This document shows, piece by piece, positions 25,502 through 33,914 of a DNA stretch of 64,000 bases. Position numbers and translations under genes: made by a program. Under the pieces are notes generated by a model that made no database searches, had not been told where the DNA came from, and worked only from the letters and a program-made list of their open reading frames with translations. The DNA lies in NCBI RefSeq assembly GCF_010499245.1, contig NZ_JAAGOW010000005.1, positions 1,116,001-1,180,000 of the forward strand, given 5' to 3'. Position 1 is the first letter of the stretch. Every line of letters begins with the position of its first letter. The DNA is from Variovorax sp. WS11. GTDB lineage: Bacteria; Pseudomonadota; Gammaproteobacteria; Burkholderiales; Burkholderiaceae_C.

Positions 25502-26992
25502 TCAACCTGCCTTGATCCACACCGCCTTCGTCTGCAGAAACTCTTCCATGTGTTCGGTTCCGGACTCGCGCCCGTAGCCGCTCAGCTTGTATCCGCCGAA
25601 GGGAACCGCGGCATCCATTGCCTGGTAGCAGTTGACCCAGACCGAGCCGGCCTTCAAGCCGCGCGATACCTTGTGCACCTTGTCGACATCTTTCGTCCAC
25701 ACGCCGCTGCCCAGGCCGTACGGGGTGTCGTTTCCCATTCGGATGACTTCATCGACGGTATCGAACGGCATGGCGGAGATCACCGGCCCGAAGATTTCCT
25801 CGGACGCGATCTTCATGTCCGGCCGGACATCGGAGAACACCGTCGGCGCGACGAAGTAGCCCTCGGCCAGCGCGGCATCTGATATGCCCCCACCGCCGGT
25901 CATCAGGCGGGCGCCCTGGGACTTTCCGGCTTCCAGGTAGCCGCGGACACGATCGAGCTGCGCGCGCGTCACCAAAGGACCCAACTGTGTCTGCGGATCG
26001 AGCGGATCGCCGACCTTCAGGCCGCGCGCGAACGCGACTAGGCGCTCCAGGAATTCGTCGTGGATCTTTCGCTCGATGAACAGGCGCGTGCCAGCGCTGC
26101 AGATCTGGCCGGAGTTCGCGAACACGGCCATCGCCGAACCGGGCACGGCGGCATCCAGGTCTGCGTCGGCGAACACGATGTTGGGTGACTTGCCACCGAG
26201 CTCGATGGACACGCGCTTCAGGTTGCCCGCCGAAGCCCGCACGATGTGCTGGCCCACCTCGGTGGATCCGGTGAAGGCGACCTTGTCCACCCCCGGGTGC
26301 GCGGCCAGCGCGGCGCCGGCCGCGGGCGCACCAGGAACCACGTTGACGACACCGCGCGGGATGCCCGCCTCGAGGCACAGCTCGCCGAGGCGGAGCGGTG
26401 AGAGCGGGGCCTGCTCCGCCGGCTTGAGGACGACCGTGCACCCCGCCGCGAGGGCGGGCGCGATCTTCCAGATGGCCAAGCCCAGCGGACCGTTCCAAGA
26501 GTTGATCGCAGCCACCACGCCCACCGGCTCCTTGAGCGTGTAGGAAAAGATTTCGCCGGCCTCGGAGTTCTCGATCGTGTGGCCATGCGTGGAGGTTGCA
26601 AGGCCGGCGTAGTAGCGCAGCAAGGCGACTGCCCTGCGTCGCTTGGCCCGGGTCGCTCGGATCGGACCGCCCATGTCAAGCGTGTCGATGAGCGACAGCT
26701 CGTCGTAGTGCGCGTCCACCAGGTCAGCCAGCTTCAGCAGCACCGCCTGCCGGTCCAACGGCTTGAACTTGCTCCACGGGCCTTCGAACGCGCGCCGCGC
26801 GGCAGCCACGGCAAGGTCGACATCCGCCTCGGCCGCTTCCGCCACCTCGGCGAGCACCTGGCCGTTCGAAGGATTGATGGTGGTGAACGTCCGCCCCGAT
26901 TGGGCGGCAACGTGCTTGCCGTCGATGAGCAGGAGCTTGGGCCCGCCACGAAGGAACGCGGGGAGCTGGAAGGATTCGATGGGTGCATTCAT
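25502..26992 (-). CDS. NAD(P)-dependent aldehyde dehydrogenase
   Basis: 496 aa, standard ALDH length. Catalytic Glu lies in VSIELGGKSPNIVFADADLD and the nucleophile Cys in VFANSGQICSAGTRLF; the NAD-site block is AFTGSTEVGQHIV. It oxidises an aldehyde to the acid, which would suit the aldehyde released by a TPP-dependent cleavage enzyme. It is divergent from the E3-E1-E2 operon across 163 bp that hold a TetR-type palindrome, so joint control is likely. Confidence 0.95.
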   Translation of the reverse strand: MNAPIESFQLPAFLRGGPKLLLIDGKHVAAQSGRTFTTINPSNGQVLAEVAEAAEADVDLAVAAARRAFEGPWSKFKPLDRQAVLLKLADLVDAHYDELSLIDTLDMGGPIRATRAKRRRAVALLRYYAGLATSTHGHTIENSEAGEIFSYTLKEPVGVVAAINSWNGPLGLAIWKIAPALAAGCTVVLKPAEQAPLSPLRLGELCLEAGIPRGVVNVVPGAPAAGAALAAHPGVDKVAFTGSTEVGQHIVRASAGNLKRVSIELGGKSPNIVFADADLDAAVPGSAMAVFANSGQICSAGTRLFIERKIHDEFLERLVAFARGLKVGDPLDPQTQLGPLVTRAQLDRVRGYLEAGKSQGARLMTGGGGISDAALAEGYFVAPTVFSDVRPDMKIASEEIFGPVISAMPFDTVDEVIRMGNDTPYGLGSGVWTKDVDKVHKVSRGLKAGSVWVNCYQAMDAAVPFGGYKLSGYGRESGTEHMEEFLQTKAVWIKAG

Positions 26993-27120
26993 GTGTGGTT
27001 TCTCTCTGGTTGGATGAGCATCGGATGGCTTCTGGACCCGGCTTGCAGGCGGTAAGGCCCGCGCTCGCAGAGGCCCCGTACTCCCTATCAGGGAAACCCC
27101 GATGGGCGCGTCTGCAACTG

Positions 27121-27140
27121 TCTAAGTATGCTTACTTAGA
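27121..27140. promoter_or_regulatory. TetR-type operator palindrome, site 1
   Basis: TCTAAGTA-TGCT-TACTTAGA, perfect 8-bp arms. It lies 16 bp upstream of the dihydrolipoamide dehydrogenase start and in the common promoter region with the divergent aldehyde dehydrogenase. Its core AAGTA-N4-TACTT recurs at 32894 and 53670, which points to one regulator, most simply the TetR protein encoded at 32019. Confidence 0.7.
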
Positions 27141-27155
27141 TCGAAAACAGCAAGG

Positions 27156-28619
27156 TTGAACCATCCAGTGACCCTACCTTTGAACCATCAAGAGTTCGTA
27201 GTCGATGTTCTCGTAATCGGCGCCGGGCCCGGGGGTTGCGCGGCCGCCTTCCGGGCCGCGGACCTGGGAAAGCGGGTGGCTCTGGTCGACCGGCGAGCGG
27301 AGTTGGGAGGCGTCTGCCTGAACGAAGGGTGCATCCCCTCCAAGACGCTCCTGCATACGGCGAAGACGCTGCGGTCGGCGGCCGCGGTGCCGGGCTTGCA
27401 CGTCGATCCCCGGCAATTGAATTTGGCAGCGCTGCGCGCGCACAAGGCCGAAGTAGTTGCGCAGCTCACGGGCGGACTGGGGCAACTCGCGAAGGCCCGC
27501 GGCGTGGCGGTGATGGAGGGCAGCGCGAGGTTCGAATCGAATCTCTCCGCGATCGTGGACACCGCGCAAGGTGCACGGCGCATCCGCTTCGCCGATGTGG
27601 TGATCGCCACCGGTTCCGCGCCGGCGCGCCTGCCCAGCGCCTCCTTCGAGGATCCGCGGGTCATGGATTCCACATCGGCATTGGAACTGACCGTCATCCC
27701 GGAGCGCCTTCTCATCGTCGGCGCCGGCGTGATCGGCCTCGAGATGGCGACAATCTATTCGGCGTTCGGCTCCGAAGTGACGCTCGTGGAAGCGGGGGCG
27801 CAGTTCCTTCCGGAGGTCGACACGGATGTCGCGCGCGCACTTCGCGCGGCGCTGTCCCCGACGCTGAAGGATGTCCGCCTCGATACCAAGGTGGCCTCCA
27901 TGCGTGCTACCGAGGCGGCGATGGAAGTGCACTTCGACGGCGCGGACGGGCCCGCGATCGAAGCATATGACCGCGTGCTCGTGGCCATCGGACGACGCCC
28001 GGATTGTCGCTCGCTCCAACTCGAAAAAGCCGGGTTGAGCCTCGACGCCTCGGGCTACCTGCACGTGGACGAGCATATGCGGACAACGGCCGCCAACTTG
28101 TATGCCATCGGCGACATCGTCGAGGGGCCGATGCTGGCGCACAAGGCTTCACACCAGGGCGTGGTGGCTGCGGAGGCCATCGCGGGCCAGGCGTCGACCT
28201 TCGAGCCGGCGTCGATCCCTAGCGTTTGCTATTGCGAGCCGGAGGTGGCGTGGACTGGAATCACGGAACGCAAAGCGAAGGCCGGCGGAAGAGCCGTGGA
28301 TCCCGTCGTCTTCCCTTGGCGCGCGAGCGGCAAGGCATTAGCGATGGGCACGCCCGAAGGAATGACGAAGCTGCTGTTTGAGCAGGACACGCGCCGGCTG
28401 GTCGGGGCCGCGATCGTTGGCAGTGGCGCAGGGGAACTCATCGCCGAGGCCGTGCTCGCGATCGAAATGGGCGCGCTCGACGTCGACCTATGTTCGGCCA
28501 TTCACCCGCATCCAACTCTGTCGGAAACGTTGGGGCAGGCCGCTTCCATGGCAACCCGGACGATCACCGACCTGGTCCTGGGGCGGACAGCCGCCAGGGG
28601 CCTGGCGCGGCTGGCTTGA
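27156..28619 (+). CDS. Dihydrolipoamide dehydrogenase (E3)
   Basis: 487 aa FAD disulfide reductase that reoxidises the lipoyl group of the E2 subunit with NAD. FAD site DVLVIGAGPGGCAAAFRAADLG, redox pair GGVCLNEGCIPSKTLL, NAD site RLLIVGAGVIGLEMATIYSAFGSE, and the C-terminal His-Glu pair in SAIHPHPTLSET are all present. The start is ambiguous: TTG 27156 right after AAGG, or GTG 27168 with 12 bp from the same AAGG, or TTG 27180. First gene of the E3-E1alpha-E1beta-E2-TetR operon. Confidence 0.95.
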   Translation: MNHPVTLPLNHQEFVVDVLVIGAGPGGCAAAFRAADLGKRVALVDRRAELGGVCLNEGCIPSKTLLHTAKTLRSAAAVPGLHVDPRQLNLAALRAHKAEVVAQLTGGLGQLAKARGVAVMEGSARFESNLSAIVDTAQGARRIRFADVVIATGSAPARLPSASFEDPRVMDSTSALELTVIPERLLIVGAGVIGLEMATIYSAFGSEVTLVEAGAQFLPEVDTDVARALRAALSPTLKDVRLDTKVASMRATEAAMEVHFDGADGPAIEAYDRVLVAIGRRPDCRSLQLEKAGLSLDASGYLHVDEHMRTTAANLYAIGDIVEGPMLAHKASHQGVVAAEAIAGQASTFEPASIPSVCYCEPEVAWTGITERKAKAGGRAVDPVVFPWRASGKALAMGTPEGMTKLLFEQDTRRLVGAAIVGSGAGELIAEAVLAIEMGALDVDLCSAIHPHPTLSETLGQAASMATRTITDLVLGRTAARGLARLA

Positions 28620-28659
28620 CAACTCCAGATTCGAATCTTCAAGACAACGCATCGACACC

Positions 28660-29685
28660 ATGACCACAGAAGCAACCAACATCGCAACGCATCTGATGTC
28701 CAGCCTGTCTTCAGCACAGATGAAGAAGCTGCACGCCAACCTCACTCGCGCGATGGCGTACGACCGCCTGTTCCTGCGGCTGCTGCAGGCCGGCAAGCTC
28801 GTCGGCTTCTACCACGAAGGGGGTATCGCTCTGGCCCCCGGCGTGGCCGCGGGTTCATTCCTGACGCAGCAGGACGTGCTCTGGCCGCACTACCGAGGCC
28901 ATGGTGTCGGCCACCTGCTGTCCAAGGAGATCGACGTGCAGCCCTACGTCGCCGAGCACATGGGCCGCGAAGCCGGTTGTTGCAAGGGCCGGTCCACGTA
29001 CCACTGGTCGTTTCCGCAGCAGCACGTCTTTGGCTTCACGGGCAACCTCGGCGCCGGCTTCGGCCTTTCCGTAGGCTGGGGTTACGCGGCGCTCCACAAG
29101 AAATCCGGCCAGATCGTGATGTGCTGCTCGGGTGACGGCGCATTCACGAACGGTCGCTCGCATGAGGGCCTCCTGCTGGCGGCGCAGCACCGGCTGCCCG
29201 TCGTGTTCTGGTGCGAGAACAACGGCATGGTGCAGCACTCGAGCTCCGACGACCTGCATCCGATGGCGAACATCGCCGACCTGGCCACGACCTTTGGCAT
29301 CCCTTCGCGGATCGTCGATGGGCAGGACCTGTTTGCCTGCGGCGAGGCCGCGCTCGCGGCCCTGGCCCATGTGCGCGCGGGCAATGGCCCGATCCTGGTC
29401 GAGTGCAAGGTGCTGCGGGCCGGCTCACACAGCGTCGGGTCCGTGAACAACGAAGGCGTCCGTGCCCGGAGCCCCCAATTGATGAAGGAGTGGCGCGACA
29501 CCCGGGATCCCCTCGTGCTCGCAAGGGCGCAGCTCCTTGCCGATGGCGTGATGACGGAGTCCGAGATCGAGGATGTCCATGCGGCAGCGGAAGACGAAGT
29601 CATGCGCGCGGAGGCATTCGCGGATTCAAGCCCCAGGGCCACGCCAAGCGTCGAGGAAATGCAAAGTGCCGTCTATGCGGACTGA
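28660..29685 (+). CDS. Thiamine-diphosphate-dependent dehydrogenase E1 alpha (acetoin dehydrogenase type)
   Basis: 341 aa. The TPP/Mg motif is CCSGDGAFTNGRSHEGLLLAAQHRLPVVFWCENNG, and QDVLWPHYRGHGVGHLLSKEI and the GNLGAGFGLSVGWGYA segment are typical of AcoA/PdhA. With the beta subunit it decarboxylates a 2-oxo acid or cleaves an acyloin and passes the acyl group to lipoamide. ATG 28660 is used; 40 bp separate it from the E3 stop. The substrate is open: the sequence is AcoA-like, but transporter and VOC neighbours suggest another compound. Confidence 0.92.
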   Translation: MTTEATNIATHLMSSLSSAQMKKLHANLTRAMAYDRLFLRLLQAGKLVGFYHEGGIALAPGVAAGSFLTQQDVLWPHYRGHGVGHLLSKEIDVQPYVAEHMGREAGCCKGRSTYHWSFPQQHVFGFTGNLGAGFGLSVGWGYAALHKKSGQIVMCCSGDGAFTNGRSHEGLLLAAQHRLPVVFWCENNGMVQHSSSDDLHPMANIADLATTFGIPSRIVDGQDLFACGEAALAALAHVRAGNGPILVECKVLRAGSHSVGSVNNEGVRARSPQLMKEWRDTRDPLVLARAQLLADGVMTESEIEDVHAAAEDEVMRAEAFADSSPRATPSVEEMQSAVYAD

Positions 29686-29695
29686 GAAAGAAATC

Positions 29696-30670
29696 ATGAG
29701 CAATGCAACGAGAGAACTGACTTTCAGCGAAGCGATCCGGGAGGCCTATGTCGAGGAAATGACTCGAGACCCGAACGTGGTGATGGCGGGCACCAGCATC
29801 CAGGCGCCGACCTTTCCGCATAGCAAGGGCCTGTGCGAACTGTTCGGCGCCGCGCGCGTGATGGATACCCCCATCGTCGAATCCACGCTTGCGCTCTGGG
29901 CGATGGGCGCCGCGCAAGAGGGGCTGCGGCCGATCGCGGACTTCATGTTCGGCGGGTTCTCGTACTACGCGGCCTCCGAGATCTGCCTGGCTTCGGGGCA
30001 GTACTACTTACTCCATGGCAGCCAGCTGCCGCTGCCCATGGTCTTCATCGCGACGTGCGGCACGGGGCGCAGGTTGGGCGAAGACCATTCCGTGCTGCCG
30101 ACTGGCATGCTTATTCACCATCCGGGCGTCAAGGTCTGCATGCCCTCGACCCCCTACGACGCCAAGGGCTTGATGAAGGCGGCCATCCGCGACAACAACC
30201 CCGTGTATTTTCTGTGGAACACGGGGTTGATGATGAACAAGGGACCAGTGCCCGACGAGGACTACGTCGTGCCGCTCGGCGCCGCCGACGTGAAGCGCGA
30301 GGGGGTCGATGTGACGGTGCTGGCCGCGGGCATGCAGACGCACCACGCGCTTCAGGCGGCCGAACACCTTGCGGGCGAGATCAGCGTCGAGGTCGTGGAC
30401 CCGCGCAGCTTCGCGCCCTTTGACCTGAAGACGGTGCTCGGCTCGGTGCAGAAGACCTCGCGGCTGCTCGTCGTCGACGAAGACTTCGAACGTGCCGGGT
30501 TCGCGGCCGACGTGGCCGCGCAGGTAACGGAGCATGCCTACGACTTCCTGGACGCGCCCGTCCGGCGGTTGTGCCTGCCGCAGATGCCGATCCCGGGGGG
30601 CTACGCCGAAGGCAATATCGTCATCACGCCCGAACGGATCGAAGCCGCCGTCCGTGCGATGTGCCGCTAG
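29696..30670 (+). CDS. Thiamine-diphosphate-dependent dehydrogenase E1 beta (acetoin dehydrogenase type)
   Basis: 324 aa, transketolase-type pyrimidine domain followed by the C-terminal domain. Family text: LTFSEAIREAYVEEMTRDPNVVMAG, VESTLALWAMGAAQEGLRPIADFMF, and the C-terminal VDPRSFAPFDLKTVLGSVQKTSRLLVVDEDF. The pyrimidine-activating Glu lies in the first of these blocks. The start at 29696 is 10 bp after the alpha-subunit stop and has GAGAAAGAAATC upstream. Forms an alpha2beta2 E1 with the previous gene. Confidence 0.93.
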   Translation: MSNATRELTFSEAIREAYVEEMTRDPNVVMAGTSIQAPTFPHSKGLCELFGAARVMDTPIVESTLALWAMGAAQEGLRPIADFMFGGFSYYAASEICLASGQYYLLHGSQLPLPMVFIATCGTGRRLGEDHSVLPTGMLIHHPGVKVCMPSTPYDAKGLMKAAIRDNNPVYFLWNTGLMMNKGPVPDEDYVVPLGAADVKREGVDVTVLAAGMQTHHALQAAEHLAGEISVEVVDPRSFAPFDLKTVLGSVQKTSRLLVVDEDFERAGFAADVAAQVTEHAYDFLDAPVRRLCLPQMPIPGGYAEGNIVITPERIEAAVRAMCR

Positions 30671-30679
30671 GAGCCGCCA

Positions 30680-31993
30680 ATGATCCGAGACGTAATGTTG
30701 CCCCAGCTCACGATGGGCATGTCGCAAGGGACGGTGGTCGAATGGCTGGTCGCGGCCGGCGGTGCCGTGAAGGCAGGCGAGCCACTGGTCAGTATCGAGA
30801 CGGAGAAGGTGGTCCTCGAGCTGGAAGCGCCGTTCAGCGGCGTGCTCGGTATGGTCACCGAGGTGGGCGCGACCGTGCCGACCGAAACAGTGATCGCGCA
30901 GATCGCGGATAGCGCCGAGGAACTAGCGCACACGCAACCTTCCCGAGCGCAGGCTACCGGTGGCAAGCCACCGGCCGAGGCCGCCCATGCCGCGCCGGAG
31001 CCGGAGCCCGCCAGTGGCCAAACGGCCCTTCTGCGCGTGCGCGCGTCGGGGCTGGCGCGGAAGATCGCCGCCGAACATGGCGTCGACCTGAGCCTCGTAA
31101 CTGGGGCCGGCCCCGGTGGCCGCATCGAGAAGGCGGATGTCGAAGCGGCCATCTCGAAGCGACTGAACGGGCACGGCGCGCCCCGCGCCGAACCGCCCGC
31201 AGAACCTCAAGAGCGCGAGCTGATTGCTGCGACCGTGACACCCAGCAAGCCTCCCCAGCACGAGGACATTCGCACCGTCAAGGCGCGCGTCCCACTCACC
31301 GCCATGCGCCGCACGATCGCGAGCCGCATGAGCGCCTCGAAGGCCACCGCGCCTCACGCGCACCTCATCTTCGAGATCAATGCGGGCGAACTCAAACGCG
31401 TCCATGCGAGGCTCAGGAACTCCGACCCCCCGAACGCCACGCGGATTGCGCTGACCGCGTTCTACATCCGTGTGCTCGCGCTCGCCTGCACCGACGTGCC
31501 GGCGGCGAACGCGTCGTACGAGGACGGCGAGATCGTCCTTTGGGACGATGTCAACGTGGGCCTGGCCGTGGCGGTGCCGGGCGCGAGCGAGCACGAGTCC
31601 GGCCTGGTCGTCCCGGTGGTCCGCGGCGCCCAGCGAAAAGGACTCAAGGAGATCGACACGGAGGTGCGCGACCTGGTGCAGCGCGCACGCGAAGGGTCTC
31701 TGAAGGCCGGCGATCTGGCCGGTGCGACGGTCACGCTATCGAGCCTTGACCGCTATCGCTCGCCCTACGGGCTGGTCGGGACACCGTTGCTGACTCTGCC
31801 GCAGGCGGTGGCGTTCAGCCCCGGCTGCTTTGTGGAGAAGCCCGTGCTCGACGTCGAGGGACGCGTTGTCGCGGGCACTGTGCTGCCGTGCTGCGTCACG
31901 TTTGACCATCGTGTCCTCGACGGTGGTCCCGCCTCCGAATTGACGAACAAGATCGGCCGCCTGCTGTCTCACCCGGAGCTGCTGATGCTCTAG
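30680..31993 (+). CDS. Dihydrolipoamide acyltransferase (E2)
   Basis: 437 aa. Lipoyl domain at residues 1-77 with the lipoyl-Lys in SIETEKVVLELEAPF; a linker rich in Ala/Pro/Glu; peripheral-subunit-binding domain at about 118-152 (RASGLARKIAAEHGVDLSLVTG, then GRIEKADVEA); catalytic domain from about 200 with VPLTAMRRTIASRMSASKATAPHAHL and the active-site FDHRVLDGGPA near the C terminus. A single lipoyl domain matches AcoC-type E2. It takes the acyl group from E1 and gives acyl-CoA. Confidence 0.95.
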   Translation: MIRDVMLPQLTMGMSQGTVVEWLVAAGGAVKAGEPLVSIETEKVVLELEAPFSGVLGMVTEVGATVPTETVIAQIADSAEELAHTQPSRAQATGGKPPAEAAHAAPEPEPASGQTALLRVRASGLARKIAAEHGVDLSLVTGAGPGGRIEKADVEAAISKRLNGHGAPRAEPPAEPQERELIAATVTPSKPPQHEDIRTVKARVPLTAMRRTIASRMSASKATAPHAHLIFEINAGELKRVHARLRNSDPPNATRIALTAFYIRVLALACTDVPAANASYEDGEIVLWDDVNVGLAVAVPGASEHESGLVVPVVRGAQRKGLKEIDTEVRDLVQRAREGSLKAGDLAGATVTLSSLDRYRSPYGLVGTPLLTLPQAVAFSPGCFVEKPVLDVEGRVVAGTVLPCCVTFDHRVLDGGPASELTNKIGRLLSHPELLML

Positions 31994-32018
31994 GAACGGG
32001 GTGCGAGGATCGAGCAGA

Positions 32019-32759
32019 ATGACGCATCCCGATCCGATGCCAGCTTCGATGTCCCCCACCGTTGACCTTCCCAGCGCCGAGAACGCCTCTCCGCGCGACC
32101 GCCTGATCCAGGCCGCGATGCGCTTCTTCGCCGAGCGCGGCACGTCGGTTCCTATGACCGAAATCGCGATGGCAGCGCAGAACCGGAACAAGTCGGCCAT
32201 CAACTACCACTTCGACGGCAAGGAAGGCCTGATCGAGGCGGTGCATGGGGAGATCCTCGGCTTCATCAAGGCCTCTTACGAACGGCTCCTCGATGAACTG
32301 GAGGCGGGCGAAAGCCACGGCACGGTCTACGAAGTGGGCCTGGCGATCACGGCCCCGTTCTTCGCACTGTACGTGTCGGGCCCCGACGGGCCCACGGCCG
32401 TCAAGGCCCTCGCGCGCCTGGCCTTCGACAGCCCGACCCGGGGCCGCGGCTTCTACCAGACCGTTCTGTCCGCGGAGTTCAAGCGTTTCTCGGCCCTGCT
32501 GGTCGCGCTGCGTCCCGACAAGGAAGAGGGGCAGCTCCGGTTCCACCTCAGCCACTGTTTCATGGCCACCGTCACGGGGCTAGCCATCCTGGACCGGTGG
32601 GAAGAGGTGAGCGTTCCGCCCGATCCCGACCTCCTCTTTGAGCTCATGCTCTCTTATGCCGACTATGTGTCGGGCGGCCTGGGCAGCACGGAGAAGGGCA
32701 GGCCGGGATTCGACACGAAGCGCTGGCGCGACGAGATGGCCGGCGGCCGCGCGAGCTGA
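32019..32759 (+). CDS. TetR family transcriptional regulator
   Basis: 246 aa. The HTH is in RLIQAAMRFFAERGTSVPMTEIAMAAQNRNKSAINYHFDGKEGLI, followed by a long all-helical ligand domain. The start at 32019 is 25 bp after the E2 stop, so it is cotranscribed with the dehydrogenase operon. It stands between two promoters that both carry AAGTA-N4-TACTT palindromes (27121 and 32894) and is the obvious candidate to bind them. Confidence 0.92.
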   Translation: MTHPDPMPASMSPTVDLPSAENASPRDRLIQAAMRFFAERGTSVPMTEIAMAAQNRNKSAINYHFDGKEGLIEAVHGEILGFIKASYERLLDELEAGESHGTVYEVGLAITAPFFALYVSGPDGPTAVKALARLAFDSPTRGRGFYQTVLSAEFKRFSALLVALRPDKEEGQLRFHLSHCFMATVTGLAILDRWEEVSVPPDPDLLFELMLSYADYVSGGLGSTEKGRPGFDTKRWRDEMAGGRAS

Positions 32760-32893
32760 TCGCACCCTGAGTTTTTTCCCGATGCGCGCCGTAAATACGG
32801 CGCGGTTCTTCGGCGCCGTGCATCGCGCCTTCATCCCGAATCAGCAGTGTCCGACCCATCAAGGTTAGTACCAATACGCAGCCGGCTGTGTTT

Positions 32894-32907
32894 AAGTAAG
32901 CTTACTT
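32894..32907. promoter_or_regulatory. TetR-type operator palindrome, site 2
   Basis: AAGTAAGCTTACTT is a perfect 14-bp palindrome 57 bp upstream of the permease gene at 32965. It shares half-sites and spacing with 27124-27137 and 53670-53683. The 205-bp gap between the TetR gene and the permease otherwise shows no gene; this is the likely promoter of the second importer operon. Confidence 0.7.
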
Positions 32908-32964
32908 GATTCGGTCCTTTCCTCCGCCTTCTCCAGGTCCTCCGATCACTAGAAGCCTGCCGCC

Positions 32965-33912
32965 ATGGAATTCTTCTGCGTCACGCTGCTCAACGGCCTC
33001 AGCTACGGGCTGCTGCTGTTCATGTTGTCGTCGGGCCTGACGCTCATCTTCAGCATGATGGGCATCCTCAATTTCGCCCACGCCAGCTTCTACATGCTGG
33101 GCGCCTACTTCGGCTATTCGATCGGCAACTGGGTGGGCTTTGTGCCCGCGCTCGTCGCTGCGCCCATCGTCGTCGGCCTGATCGGCGCGGCCGTGGAGCG
33201 CTATGGGCTGCGCTTCGTCCATCGCCATGGACACGTTGCCGAGTTGATGTTTACGTTCGGCCTGGCCTACGCAGTCGTCGAGATCGTCCAGATCGTCTGG
33301 GGCCGCACCGCCGTTCCGTACCGGATTCCCGATTTCCTCCAGGGCCCCGCCTTCACGATCTTCACGACCCCCATCCCCGCGTACCGCGCATTCATGATGG
33401 GCGTCTCGCTGTTCATGCTGGCCGCGACGTATGCCGCGCTGAGATATTCGCGCCTTGGCCTGGTGGTGCAAGCCGCCCTCACGCACCCGGAGTCCGTGGA
33501 GGCGCTCGGCCATGACGTACCGCGCGTGTTCACGCTCGTCTTCGGCGGCGGCTCGGCGCTTGCCGGCCTCGCGGGCGTCATTGGCGGCAATGCCTTCGTG
33601 ACGGAGCCCGCCATGGCCGGGGCCGTGGGCAGCATCATCTTCGTGATCGTCATCGTGGGCGGGCTCGGCTCGCTGGTTGGAGCCCTGGCCGCGTCACTGC
33701 TGATCGGCATCACCCAGACCTTCGCGGTCTCGGCCGATGTCTCGATCGCTTCCCTGTTCGCTGTTACCCCGTCGTCTGCCGACACGGCGTCCCTCTCGCA
33801 CACCTTGCTGAACACGACCGTCGCGCGTATCGCGCCCATCCTGCCCTACGCGTTGCTCGTCCTGATGATGTTCTTCAGGCCCCGGGGACTCATGGGCACA
33901 CGGGAAGCCTGA
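32965..33912 (+). CDS. livH: ABC transporter permease, LivH type
   Basis: 315 aa inner-membrane permease. Hallmarks: LLNGLSYGLLLFMLSSGLTLIFSMMGILNFAHASFYMLGAYFGY at the N terminus, RYSRLGLVVQAALTHPESVEALGHDV as the ATPase-contacting loop and SIIFVIVIVGGLGSLVGALAASLLIG. First gene of the second importer operon (livH-livM-livG-livF-VOC-receptor-Bug). The operator at 32894 lies upstream. It is only distantly like the LivH at 6028, so the two importers probably differ in substrate. Confidence 0.94.
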   Translation: MEFFCVTLLNGLSYGLLLFMLSSGLTLIFSMMGILNFAHASFYMLGAYFGYSIGNWVGFVPALVAAPIVVGLIGAAVERYGLRFVHRHGHVAELMFTFGLAYAVVEIVQIVWGRTAVPYRIPDFLQGPAFTIFTTPIPAYRAFMMGVSLFMLAATYAALRYSRLGLVVQAALTHPESVEALGHDVPRVFTLVFGGGSALAGLAGVIGGNAFVTEPAMAGAVGSIIFVIVIVGGLGSLVGALAASLLIGITQTFAVSADVSIASLFAVTPSSADTASLSHTLLNTTVARIAPILPYALLVLMMFFRPRGLMGTREA

Positions 33913-33914
33913 GC

